From Halarchaeum nitratireducens (lineage in GTDB: Archaea > Halobacteriota > Halobacteria > Halobacteriales > Halobacteriaceae), in the NCBI RefSeq assembly GCF_014647155.1, contig NZ_BMOQ01000007.1:147480-211479 (forward strand): 64,000 nt of DNA, written 5' to 3'. The translations under genes and the position numbers were made by a program. Under the pieces are notes generated by a model. That model did not search any database, was not told the DNA's origin, and saw only the letters and a program-made list of their open reading frames with translations. Below, piece after piece: positions 15,794-23,564 of this stretch. Position 1 is the stretch's first letter, and every line of letters begins with the position of its first letter.

Positions 15794-16690
15794 TCAGTCA
15801 CCCTGGGCGAACCGTTCTCGGAGTGCGGCTTCACGCGTCTCGAACTGCTCGATGTCGGCCCGAAGGTCGCGCTCAACGCGTTCGACTTGGGCGAGCGCGG
15901 CGTGGTCGTCGAGACCAGTCTGACCATCGTCCCTCGTCGCCTCACTCACCTGTTGTCGGTACGTCCGCGTGAGTCGATCGAGCGTGCCTGCGGGGTTGAA
16001 CAGGATGTCGTTAGCAACCCGAACGTACCGGTCGAGTGCCGCGCCCTCCTTACCGGTGTAGAAGTGGGTGAGGGCGTGCGTCGCGCCCGTGTGGAGTGTC
16101 CACATGTCGATCTCGAAGGGATCGTCGGCCTCGGCACGGGCGTCGCTGGCCGCGCGCTCAGCGAGGTAGTCGGGGAAGTCGAGGAGGGCGTAGAAGGTCT
16201 CGACGTCGAAGGGCACCTCGCGGAGGTCGAGCGTGATCTCGCGGGCATCAGTGATGAAGGCCGCGAGGTCGTCAGCGACGATCTGGAGTTGGCCGAGGAG
16301 GCGCTCCCACCAGGTCTCGAAGGACTGGACGTCCCCGACGTGCTTGACGGTTCGGCGATCCGTCAGCGCGTGGATCGAGTTCGCGCAGTAGGAGTCCTGT
16401 GCGAACCCCTCGACGTAGACCGCGTGGCCGCCGAAGAAGTCGTAGCCGGAGGAGAACCCGACCGCGATCGGTTCTTCGCGCCCCGGGAGCGTGACGGAGA
16501 GGCCGTCGAAGAGGACGTCCATGTGGACCTCGCCGCCACCACGGTACTGTCTGATCGCGCCGAAGATGGCGTCGCCGAGCGGCCGGCCGTCGATCGTCTT
16601 CTCGGCGACGACGGCTTCGAGAGGCGTGTAGACGTCGTGGGGGTTGATGATCGCATAGCTATCCGTCGGCACGTGGAAGAGCGGGTCGAC
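15794..16690 (-). pseudogene. DUF932-like (plasmid/phage-type) protein, 5'-truncated
   Basis: The frame encodes about 298 residues resembling the C-terminal part of DUF932 proteins, which are common on haloarchaeal plasmids and viruses. The similarity starts at HVPTDSYAIINPHDVYTPLE and includes FSSGYDFFGGHAVYVEGFAQ and a helical end ERVERDLRADIEQFETREAA. No start codon of its own is evident. Upstream, in the same frame, lies a broken tfb fragment, so the intact 5' half was lost in a deletion or recombination. The role of DUF932 is unknown; a link to plasmid maintenance or DNA repair is only inferred from where the family occurs. Confidence 0.65.
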
Positions 16691-17117
16691 GCCGCGCGCG
16701 CGTGGGCGGCGAGACGCTCCGGATAGAGGGCGGACGCGGACTCGCGGACAGCGCGGGGGCAGTCGACCGCGGCGATGCCGGGTGCGGAGGCGCGCGAGCT
16801 GGCGACGTTTGCGCGACGTGAGCGTGTTCCCGCGTGCATCCCGCTTCCACCCGATCTCACTGGAGAGCCCGCGATCGTGTCGGCCTTCGGTGAGCGGTGG
16901 GCCCGTCCGCTCGACGGTCTCCTCCTCGTCGAACCCCGTGTAGAGTCGTCCACGGTGGTCGATCCGGTACTCATCGATGACGAGCCCGCACTCGACGCAC
17001 GCCGTTTCGCCGCCGTCGGTCGCCGTGTCGCCTTCGCACTCCGGGCACCCCGGATCGGTCGGCAGTGTCTGTCCGTCGTCCTCGTCGAACTGTCGCTCGT
17101 AGATACGGCTACTCATG
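16690..17117 (-). pseudogene. tfb: tfb (transcription factor B) N-terminal fragment, frameshifted
   Basis: The first 110 residues from ATG at 17117 (MSSRIYERQF...) are a TFB: zinc ribbon CPEC...CVEC followed by the B-finger region, with TGPPLTEGRHDRGLSSEIGW and TSRKRRQLARLR. After LARLR the matching continues in another frame as GIAAVDCPRAVRESASALY, which looks like part of the first cyclin repeat. About 40 expected residues are therefore missing and the frame has shifted near 16785. The rest of the cyclin repeats is absent; a DUF932 fragment follows. It can no longer act as a complete TFB, though a short zinc-ribbon protein could still be made. Confidence 0.75.
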
Positions 17118-17140
17118 GTCGTGTCCGGGACGGCTCTCCG

Positions 17141-17170
17141 GGCCGCCCCGCGCCCGTCAGGGGCGGCCCA
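17141..17170. repeat. Perfect 10-bp inverted repeat, GC hairpin
   Basis: GGGCCGCCCC (17141-17150) and GGGGCGGCCC (17161-17170) form a perfect 10-bp stem with a 10-nt loop. It lies 24 bases upstream of the tfb fragment's start codon. It could be a protein-binding site in the old tfb promoter or a DNA hairpin left by a mobile element. Nothing nearby is a T-run, so a simple terminator is unlikely. Confidence 0.7.
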
Positions 17171-17299
17171 CAAACGGCGACTGGAGTCGACCGCAAAGCC
17201 AAACCCGGGCACTGATGTCGAGAGAGACTAGCGAGAGCGCGACCTAGAGAGGAGACATCACTCATCTGCGCTTTTTGTCAGTCGGCAGCCCGGTGTCGC

Positions 17300-18136
17300 G
17301 TGTCTGCTACTGCCGTATTTGAGGAGCGTCTACACGTCCCGCTCCCATCTCTCCCCGAACAGCACCGCATCGCCGACATCCTCTCGACAGTTGATGAGCA
17401 AATTCAGCGGACGGACGAGATCATCGAGGAAACGGAGGCGTTGAAGCGTGGCCTGATGCAGGGCTTGCTTACGACCGGTCCCGGGGACAACGTGGGGACG
17501 ACAGAAGCGAGGATCGGGCCGATGCCGGTCGAGATTGCCGACAACTGGGAGGTGGACTATTTCGACGACGTGATCGAACTGAATCCCAACGACGACGTGC
17601 CAAACGAGGATTCGTTCCCATTCCTCCCGATGGACGCGGTGAATGAAGACACCCGTACCGTCGATTACTGGGAAGAACGCGACGCCGAGGACTGCACACG
17701 ACCTCGATTCCGTAAAGGAGATACGGTGTACGCGAAGACCACGCCCTGTACCGAGACCGGGAGGATCGCGTTCATCGAACAGCCCGATGGCCTCGCTTTC
17801 GGCTCGACAGAGTTTCTCGTTTTCCGTGCCCGGGAGGGACTGATGCTCCCCAAGTACGCCTACTACCTTTTGAGCCTCCCGCAGTTCCGTGCCGTCACGG
17901 TTTCCCTAATGGAGGGTTCGACGGGCCGCCAACGGGTCCCATCCGATACGTTCGAGCAGAACATTCGGATCCCGGTTCCTCCGATGGAGGAGCAGCGGAC
18001 AATCGTGGAAGCGCTTGACTACGTGCAACGACGAAGTGAGCAGGAGCGCGAAACCAAACGGGCCTACCAAGACCTCAAGCGCGGTCTGATGCAGGACCTC
18101 CTCACGGGGAAGGCCCGCGTGAGCGAAGACACGTAG
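17300..18136 (+). pseudogene. hsdS: Type I restriction specificity subunit HsdS, 3' half
   Basis: The 278-residue frame covers the second half of an HsdS protein, which picks the DNA target for a type I restriction-modification enzyme. It begins in the central conserved region (VPLPSLPEQHRIADILSTVD and a helix ending KRGLMQGLL). One complete target recognition domain follows (about residues 75-210), then the closing conserved region (IPVPPMEEQRTIVEALDYVQ ... DLKRGLMQDLLTGK). The first recognition domain is missing and no hsdM or hsdR is present, so this is an orphan relic. A half-size HsdS that dimerises is known in other systems, so function is not fully excluded. Confidence 0.8.
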
Positions 18137-18170
18137 CCGCTCACCCCTCGCTAAGTGCATCCAACTTGGT

Positions 18171-18614
18171 TCAGCGGTCGGTCAGGCGGGCTTCGAGCCG
18201 GTCGAGAATCGCCCAGAGTAGCGGAACTGGCTGTAAACTCCCGAACTCGACCGCGTCGTACTCGTAGTCATCGTCGGCTATCGGACGTTCCTGAGAGTGC
18301 GCCCGCTCCTCGACGTGAGGGTTGGGTTCGTGATGCCACCCGCAGTCGAATCCCGTGGCGTCGCTGTAGTGGAAGGCGAACGCCGGCTCAGCGTCGGCGG
18401 TTTCGCCCGCGTACCACCGGATCGTCAGTGTTCCCGCATCGGCGTCGCTGCCGAGGACAGTGGGGTCGAGCGTTGCGGCGACGTGGATGAACTGGCCGGG
18501 CGGCTCGCCGGTGGCGTGCCGGACGGCGGGGTGGCGCTCGACCGTGCGTCGAAGTTCGAGGAGGGCGGTATGTGAAGCTTCACCGGGGTCGTAGCCGCCG
18601 TCGAACGCGAACAT
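18171..18614 (-). CDS. Hypothetical protein with HHEPNPHVEER motif, partner of the upstream HTH gene
   Basis: The 147-residue acidic protein starts MFAFDGGYDPGEASHTALLE. It ends with a conserved-looking block FHYSDATGFDCGWHHEPNPH followed by VEERAHSQERP and a C-terminal helix. It begins 4 nt after the stop of the HTH regulator gene, so the two form an operon. Such pairs, a winged-helix regulator followed by a His-rich acidic protein, recur in haloarchaeal accessory regions and resemble toxin-antitoxin layouts. The function is unknown. ATG at 18614 is chosen because the frame upstream becomes the arginine-rich shadow of the regulator gene. Confidence 0.65.
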   Translation of the reverse strand: MFAFDGGYDPGEASHTALLELRRTVERHPAVRHATGEPPGQFIHVAATLDPTVLGSDADAGTLTIRWYAGETADAEPAFAFHYSDATGFDCGWHHEPNPHVEERAHSQERPIADDDYEYDAVEFGSLQPVPLLWAILDRLEARLTDR

Positions 18615-18618
18615 CGCG

Positions 18619-19137
18619 TCAGGCGGGAGCGGGAGTGCTTCCCGTGTAGTCGGAGTAGTGTTCGATGGCGTCCTCGACGAGTCGAAGACGGTAGGCGATG
18701 ATGTCCCAGTCGTTGGCAGCTCGGCGCATCTCGCGGGTCCCCTCGGCGGTGTCCGCGTGGGCGGCCTGCTCGCGGAGGTAGCCGGGGGAGTCGGCGCCGT
18801 GCTCGTCCTGCCAGACTTCGACCCGCTCTTGCAGGTCACCGCGTAGTTCGAGCAGGTCGTCTCGGTCGCGGCCATCGAGGAGGTCGCGAAGCGCCTGCAT
18901 GCGCGTGTAGAGCGGGTCGGGCGCGTACAGGGTCGCGCTCTCCCCGTTGGTGGTCTGGAGAACGTTCATCTCGACGAGACGCTGAAGGTGGTCGCGAGCG
19001 GTATTCTCCGCGACGTGTGAGCGCTCGGCTATCCGGTCCGCCGATTCGGGCTCGGAAACCGTGACGGCGACAGAGCGCACGCGGTCGAACGCGCTCTGGT
19101 GTTCTTTCCACCGCTCGACACCGACATCCGAGACCAT
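18619..19137 (-). CDS. Winged-helix regulator (DUF7342-like), 172 aa
   Basis: The 172-residue protein has a winged helix at residues about 10-75 (FDRVRSVAVTVSEPESADRI, then HVAENTARDHLQRLVEMNVL). A long acidic helical region with DLLELRGDLQERVEVWQDEH and NDWDIIAYRLRLVEDAIEHY follows. The overall shape fits the haloarchaeal DUF7342 family; I am confident of the HTH but less of the family number. It probably controls its own two-gene operon. Two direct repeats of AATAGTT, at 19161-19167 and 19182-19188, lie 24-51 nt upstream of the start and are candidate operators. Confidence 0.7.
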   Translation of the reverse strand: MVSDVGVERWKEHQSAFDRVRSVAVTVSEPESADRIAERSHVAENTARDHLQRLVEMNVLQTTNGESATLYAPDPLYTRMQALRDLLDGRDRDDLLELRGDLQERVEVWQDEHGADSPGYLREQAAHADTAEGTREMRRAANDWDIIAYRLRLVEDAIEHYSDYTGSTPAPA

Positions 19138-19254
19138 ACACGAACGACGAGACAGATTGCAATAGTTCTATTGGGAAGTCGAATAGTTGCATTGAGTGCG
19201 GTTCTGCTTTCGGCGGGTGTCGAACACGCGCAGCGTCGCCCCGAGCGGTGAACC

Positions 19255-19452
19255 TACGGAGTGATTCGAGTGAACTGGCGATTGGTTCTCGCCCCAGTCC
19301 GAATCCAGGATTACGTCCTCGTCGACGAGTTCGTTCACGCGAAGCATCCACACCACTCGGATCGGTTCTGGAACGCCGTTGGAACGGTGCTCCCGGACTA
19401 CTCGGACCGTCGGCGGTGGTTGCGTGTCAACGGGAATACGTTGACAGTGTGA
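19255..19452 (+). pseudogene. YgjP/SprT-like metallopeptidase relic
   Basis: About 63 residues (VNWRLVLAPVRIQDYVLVDE then FVHAKHPHHSDRFWNAVGTV and LPDYSDRRRWLRVNG) match the C-terminal half of YgjP-type metal-dependent hydrolases (DUF45). In intact members the central motif is HExxH, with the third ligand in the following H-P-x-H-S segment. Here the first histidine is Asp (DEFVH), which should destroy zinc binding, and the N-terminal half is missing. It is best read as a decayed gene fragment. Confidence 0.75.
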
Positions 19453-20255
19453 GTGCAACGAGCTGAGACGATTGCCGTGCACGCTCCGGTCTCGCTATGC
19501 GGGTCGTGGTCGGACGTGCGGAACTCGGGTCCATCGCCGGTCTTGCACGCGACGCTGACGGGCTCGCGCTCGGGGGCAGGAACCGCCTCAGGGGCGTTGA
19601 GACTGGAACTATCGGTGTGGTCGGTGTCGATTCGCCGCTGTCGGACTGGACGTTGGTCGTCTCGAATCCCTCATCCCTTTGGGGGACCAACACTCGCGAG
19701 CGCCGAAGAGACACTGACCACGACCACGAGAACTCCGAATCACCCACTGAAAGCGGTAGCAGAATTCGAGAGTAGTCGGGGGAAATCAACGAGCGGTACG
19801 TGCGGCCACATCAGAAACAGTCTCGAAAACAGCACTGGTGGCGACAGAGAACGGTAGCACTACGCAGAGATGGAGCCGATCGATCGGGCCACCACATCCT
19901 CGGTGCGGACGACGGTCTCGCTGACCAGCAGTCCCCCGCGTGAGCAGCGGTGACGGGACGCTCGAACTCGACGTGGGTGATGGTGTCCCGATCGATTTCG
20001 AACGACTCTCACTCATCGCCGAGCGTCTCGGCGACGCTACTCGCTCCGCGATCGACGAGTCGTCGCCGACTGCACCAGACCGACTCGTCTGTGTCTTCGA
20101 GCCCGCGCTCTATCCGGTACGCGTCGGAGAAGCGCGCCGTACCCCGCGTCGAAGTTAGACATACGTGTAGTTATATCCTAAATATCCCGCTCTAACACGC
20201 CACATGGGCTTTTTATTCAAAGCATTTATACATAGATGGGGCGGACGGGTGAACG
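19453..20255. other. Accessory intergenic stretch, about 800 nt
   Basis: No gene is convincing here. A plus-strand frame at 19940-20158 (MSSGDGTLELDVGDGVPIDF...) has haloarchaeal-looking acidic composition for its first 50 residues, then turns arginine-rich, and may be a gene fragment. The rest gives Ser/Arg-rich translations in all frames. The stretch next to the putP operon (20161-20250) is A/T-rich with CTTTTTATTC and GCATTTATACATAG, a likely promoter for that operon. Confidence 0.45.
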
Positions 20256-20402
20256 ATGCCAGACGGAAACTCGACTACCCTGTTATACCTGTTCGGGCCG
20301 TTCGCCGTGTACTTGGCGATGCTCGTCGTCTACTACGTCTGGGAGGGCAGACGGGAGCGTCGCCTCCACGAGACGTACGAGACGGAGGGCGAGCATGCCT
20401 AG
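20256..20402 (+). CDS. Symporter small accessory protein, 48 aa
   Basis: A 48-residue protein, MPDGNSTTLLYLFGPFAVYL..., has a single membrane helix (about residues 9-29) and a charged cytoplasmic tail (WEGRRERRLHETYETEGE). Its stop overlaps the start of the downstream sodium:solute symporter gene by 8 nt. Small one-helix proteins in this position are a known partner of SSS-family transporters in archaea and bacteria, probably acting as an assembly subunit. A strong A/T-rich promoter region lies just upstream (GCATTTATACATAG at 20222-20235). Confidence 0.78.
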   Translation: MPDGNSTTLLYLFGPFAVYLAMLVVYYVWEGRRERRLHETYETEGEHA

Positions 20403-22056
20403 TGGGATCGCGGGCGCCGCGGGCACGTGGGTGCTCGGCACGTTCGCCGCGTACCTCCTCGTCCTCCTCGGGATCGGCCTCTACTCCTCGCAGTTGATGG
20501 ACACCGTCGACGACTACGTCATCGGCGGCCGCGAGGTCGGCCCCGTCGTCACTGGGTTCTCCGAGCGCGCCTCCGAGATGAGCGGCTGGCTCACCCTCGG
20601 CGTCCCCGGCGACGCCTACAACACCGGCGTCATGGCGTTCTACAACGGCCTCGGCATGATCCCGGCCGACCTCTTCGCGTGGGCGGGCATGGCCAAGCGC
20701 CTCCGCAAGTACTCCGAGATCGTCCGCGCCGTCACGCTCCCGACGTTCTTCGCGACGCGCCTCCAGGACGACACCGGCCTCGTGAAGGGCATCTCCGCCG
20801 TGCTGCTCATGCTCTTCGAGGGCGGCTACGTCGGCGCGCAGATCGTCGCCGCCGGCACCCTCCTCCAGGTCCTCACCGGCGTCTCCCCGCTCGTGGGGAT
20901 CCTCGCCGGCGGCGTCATCGTCGTCGGCTACACGATGCTCGGCGGCTATTTCGCCGTCGCGTGGTCCGACTACTTCCAGGGCGCCATCATCCTCGCCGCC
21001 TTCATCCTCCTGCCCGTCCTCGCGTTCACCACCTACGGACTCCCCTTCGACGACCTCGCCGCGATGGGCGGCGGCCTCTCCAGCGTCACCGCCGGAATGA
21101 CCGGCTGGGCCGCCGTCTTCGGCATCATCAGCTACGCCGCGATCGGCCTCGGCATCCCCGGCAACCCGCACGTGATGGTGCGCTTCATGGGCATCGACGA
21201 AGTCGAGAACATCCGTCTCGCCGCCGTCGTCGCCCAGCTCTTCATGTTCGTCGCGTACATCGGCGCCGGCTTCGTCGGCCTCTACGGCCTCGTCGTCTTC
21301 GGCGGCGGTATCTCCAACACGGACAACGTCATGCCGATGCTCACCCTCGACCTCTTCCCCGGCTGGCTCGCCGGCATCATCCTCGCCGCCGCGCTCGCCG
21401 CGATGATGTCGAGCGCGGACTCCCAGCTCCTCGTCGCCACCAGCGCCGTCGTCGAGGACGTCTACCACGGCTTCGTCGACCCCGACGCGAGCGACGAGAC
21501 CCTCGTGCGGTACTCCCAGCTCGTCACGCTCGCGCTCGGCGCCAGCAGCATCGTCTTCGCGTACGTCGCGAAGGACACTCCCATCTACACGCTCGTCCTC
21601 GACTACGCCTGGGGCGGCCTCGGCGCCGCCATCGGCCCGACGCTCATCGCCGCGCTCTGGTGGAAGCGCGTCACCGCGACGGGCTCCGCTGCGAGCATGA
21701 TCGTCGGCGCCGGGACGATGATCCTCTGGACGCAGCTCTCGACCGTCCTCGGCGCGCTCGGCCTCGGCGGCCTCACCGAGGGCTCGGGCTTCGTTGCGAA
21801 CTTCCTCGGCGTCTACGGGCTCTTCCCCGCGTTCATCCTCTCCGTCCTCGTCCTCGTCGTCGTCTCCCTCCTCACCCAGCCCCCGGAGGGCGTCGACGAG
21901 CACTTCGACGTCTTCGATAAACCCCTCGCGGCCGTCGTCGAGGAGGACACCCCGGAGTACGCGACCGACGGCGGGCGCGACTACGCCCCGAAGGCCGTCA
22001 CTGAGACCGACACCATCCGCGCGCACGTCGACGCCGCGGACTACTGGGAGGAGTAG
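20395..22056 (+). CDS. putP: Sodium:solute symporter, PutP-like (proline)
   Basis: The 553-residue protein has the 13-helix layout of the SSS family. FAAYLLVLLGIGLYSS is helix one, followed by DTVDDYVIGGREVGPVVTGF and SERASEMSGWLTLGVPGDAY, which is the PutP signature in which the ASEMSGWL segment helps form the sodium site. IGLGIPGNPHVMVRFMGIDE is also close to PutP. Proline is the likely substrate, but related solutes cannot be excluded. The C-terminal 55 residues are acidic and cytoplasmic. The start at 20395 lies inside the small accessory gene; a longer frame upstream is arginine-rich and not coding. Confidence 0.88.
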   Translation: MPSGIAGAAGTWVLGTFAAYLLVLLGIGLYSSQLMDTVDDYVIGGREVGPVVTGFSERASEMSGWLTLGVPGDAYNTGVMAFYNGLGMIPADLFAWAGMAKRLRKYSEIVRAVTLPTFFATRLQDDTGLVKGISAVLLMLFEGGYVGAQIVAAGTLLQVLTGVSPLVGILAGGVIVVGYTMLGGYFAVAWSDYFQGAIILAAFILLPVLAFTTYGLPFDDLAAMGGGLSSVTAGMTGWAAVFGIISYAAIGLGIPGNPHVMVRFMGIDEVENIRLAAVVAQLFMFVAYIGAGFVGLYGLVVFGGGISNTDNVMPMLTLDLFPGWLAGIILAAALAAMMSSADSQLLVATSAVVEDVYHGFVDPDASDETLVRYSQLVTLALGASSIVFAYVAKDTPIYTLVLDYAWGGLGAAIGPTLIAALWWKRVTATGSAASMIVGAGTMILWTQLSTVLGALGLGGLTEGSGFVANFLGVYGLFPAFILSVLVLVVVSLLTQPPEGVDEHFDVFDKPLAAVVEEDTPEYATDGGRDYAPKAVTETDTIRAHVDAADYWEE

Positions 22057-22566
22057 ATGGCCGCCGAACCCACCGACGACGCGCCCGACCCGCGAACCGG
22101 CACGCGTCGTGCGTCCGCGACCCTCGACGTCATCCCGCCGCACGTTGAGCGCGGTGACGTGGACGCCGACGGCCGCGTCGGCGCCGTCGCCTACCCCTAC
22201 CGGGTCTACGAGGCGAACGCCACGATCGAGCGGGCGTTCCTCCCGGAGCGCGAGGTGTCGTACGTCGCGAGCGTCGACCGCGCACGCAACCTCGTCCTCC
22301 GCGCCGACACCGTCCCGGACGTCGAATCGAACGACGTCGACGACGTGCTCGTGCTCCCCGCCGACCTCCCCGCGGAGCTCTGCCGCGAGCGCGCCCACGA
22401 CACCGTCTTCGAGTGGACGGCGCGGAAGTTCGCGCTCGGGAGCGCTCCCGACGTCGACCTCGGGCGCGGCGTCGACGCCCGCAAGCTCTTCTGGCTCGCC
22501 GAGCGCGACGACGGCGACGTCATCGTCGACAGCGCCACCGGCGACGAGTCGCGCCTCGACGGCTGA
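22057..22566 (+). CDS. Conserved hypothetical protein downstream of putP, 169 aa
   Basis: The soluble acidic protein of 169 residues begins the base after the putP stop codon and is surely co-transcribed with it. It has an N-terminal acidic tail, then a probable beta-rich domain (GAVAYPYRVYEANATIERAF, EVSYVASVDRARNLVLRADT) and ends in DVIVDSATGDES. I see no catalytic motif or known family. The location suggests a role tied to symporter function or regulation, which is inference. Confidence 0.6.
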   Translation: MAAEPTDDAPDPRTGTRRASATLDVIPPHVERGDVDADGRVGAVAYPYRVYEANATIERAFLPEREVSYVASVDRARNLVLRADTVPDVESNDVDDVLVLPADLPAELCRERAHDTVFEWTARKFALGSAPDVDLGRGVDARKLFWLAERDDGDVIVDSATGDESRLDG

Positions 22567-22713
22567 TCGACTCGTCCTCTCGCGGCGAGAAGTGGAGATC
22601 GACGGAGCGTCTCCCCTTCACGCACCGAGGGCACGTCTACGCCGCGCTCCTCGCGCTCGTCCCGTGTCGCCGGTGTCCGAACGCATTTCGGATCGGCAGT
22701 CCAACGCGTCGCT

Positions 22714-23028
22714 ATGACACGAACCGCCGTCATCGCCGGTGTCGGCCCCGGACTGGGTGCGTCACTCGCCCGAACGTTCGCCGCGGAGGGCTGTCGAGTC
22801 GCGCTGTTCGCGCGCTCGACGGCGTACATCGAGGAGCTCGCCGACGACCCCCCCGATCCGGGTGAGGGACTCGCGGTCACGGTCGATCTCGCGGACGTCG
22901 AGGCGATCCGCGAGGCCTTCGGGACCGTCCGCGAGGAATTCGGCCCCGTGGACGTCCTCGTGAACCACGCGAGCGCGGCGTCGTGGACCGGCCTCATGGA
23001 CAGGGACGTTGTGAAAGGCGAAAACTGA
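22714..23028 (+). pseudogene. Short-chain dehydrogenase (SDR), 3'-truncated
   Basis: The first 98 residues are an SDR Rossmann fold: TAVIAGVGPGLGASLARTFA with the T-G-x-x-x-G-x-G pattern altered to A-G-V-G-P-G-L-G, then DVLVNHASAAS at the NNAG position. After WTGLMD the frame runs into unrelated sequence (RDVVKGEN) and stops. The point of truncation coincides with the left copy of the orc-derived direct repeat (from 23029), so arrival of that DNA cut the gene. The catalytic Ser-Tyr-Lys half is absent, so the product is inactive. Confidence 0.82.
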
Positions 23029-23175
23029 GAGAGACACACCACCTCCAGATTGTTAGCGTTGAGTAGTCGGTCCAATACCTGCGGGGAGTGTTCTCTCAAG
23101 GGGTGTTCAATTCACTAAGGACGTCACGAACGACCTCGTACGCGATGTCACTCTCCTATATGTAGTAGAAGCTCA
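23029..23175 (-). pseudogene. 3' relic of an orc1/cdc6 gene plus its downstream iteron
   Basis: The minus strand from about 23172 to 23096 encodes FYYI*ESDIAYEVVRDVLSELNTP and a stop. This is nearly the same as the end of the orc gene at 28982 (IYYTWESDIAYGVVRDVLDELNTP), with a TAG replacing the Trp codon. The 65 bases beyond it also match the flank of that gene, including one iteron (23036-23054). Similarity covers about 140 bases, at roughly four in five positions by eye. It is in the same orientation as the intact gene 5.9 kb away. Confidence 0.85.
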
Positions 23176-23564
23176 TGATCTGGAAAATAATCATCTTGGT
23201 AATGACTTGGATGTTGTTCCTGCAGACTACCCTGCCAGATGCACAGAAGTCCCGCTGACCCATCTCGGGACAACCGCGTCTCCCTTCTTTGTGTCGTGTC
23301 GTTGGTTGATCGTACGGAGACAGTACGTTTCGTATGCTTTGTCGCAGGTGGTCTCTCCAGTCCCCTCATCGGGGGAGTACAATTCGTATGCTTTCCCCAC
23401 GTTCGTCCCGATGGGCCGACAATATATCGGCGGGGGACAGTACATTTCGTATGTTATCTGCCCATAAATGCGGTCTTAGAACTATATGAGGCGGACGATA
23501 TTAGCAATCGAAGCAAGCGAAAGGTAGTTTTATATGTTAACTCGCCGATGGCTCTGTTACGCAC
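23176..23564 (+). other. Putative replication origin upstream of orc gene A
   Basis: The non-coding stretch before the first orc gene contains three direct iterons, at 23320-23340, 23375-23394 and 23437-23457, each with the core GTAC-N2-TTCGTATG. A/T-rich segments lie on both sides (for instance 23190-23215 and 23460-23545, with GTAGTTTTATATGTTAAC near 23526). Haloarchaeal origins are typically placed just upstream of an orc1/cdc6 gene and consist of an A/T-rich element with initiator repeats. Two inverted copies of the same repeat lie past the 3' end of the gene. Confidence 0.7.
23320..23457 (+). repeat. Iteron set A, upstream copies (3)
   Basis: Copies are ACAGTACGTTTCGTATGCTT at 23320, GAGTACAATTCGTATGCTTT at 23375 and ACAGTACATTTCGTATGTTA at 23437. 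The invariant core is GTAC then TTCGTATG. The centres are 54 and 64 bases apart. All have the same orientation, toward the orc gene. Confidence 0.85.

Noticed and set aside
19940..20158. 72-codon frame as a new small gene
   Set aside because: Only the first 50 residues look coding and no promoter or partner supports it, so I listed it inside the intergenic entry.
20275..22398. Minus-strand 707-codon frame opposite putP
   Set aside because: Antisense of the symporter; the translation is low-complexity D/E/G/R/A with no start signal or family feature.
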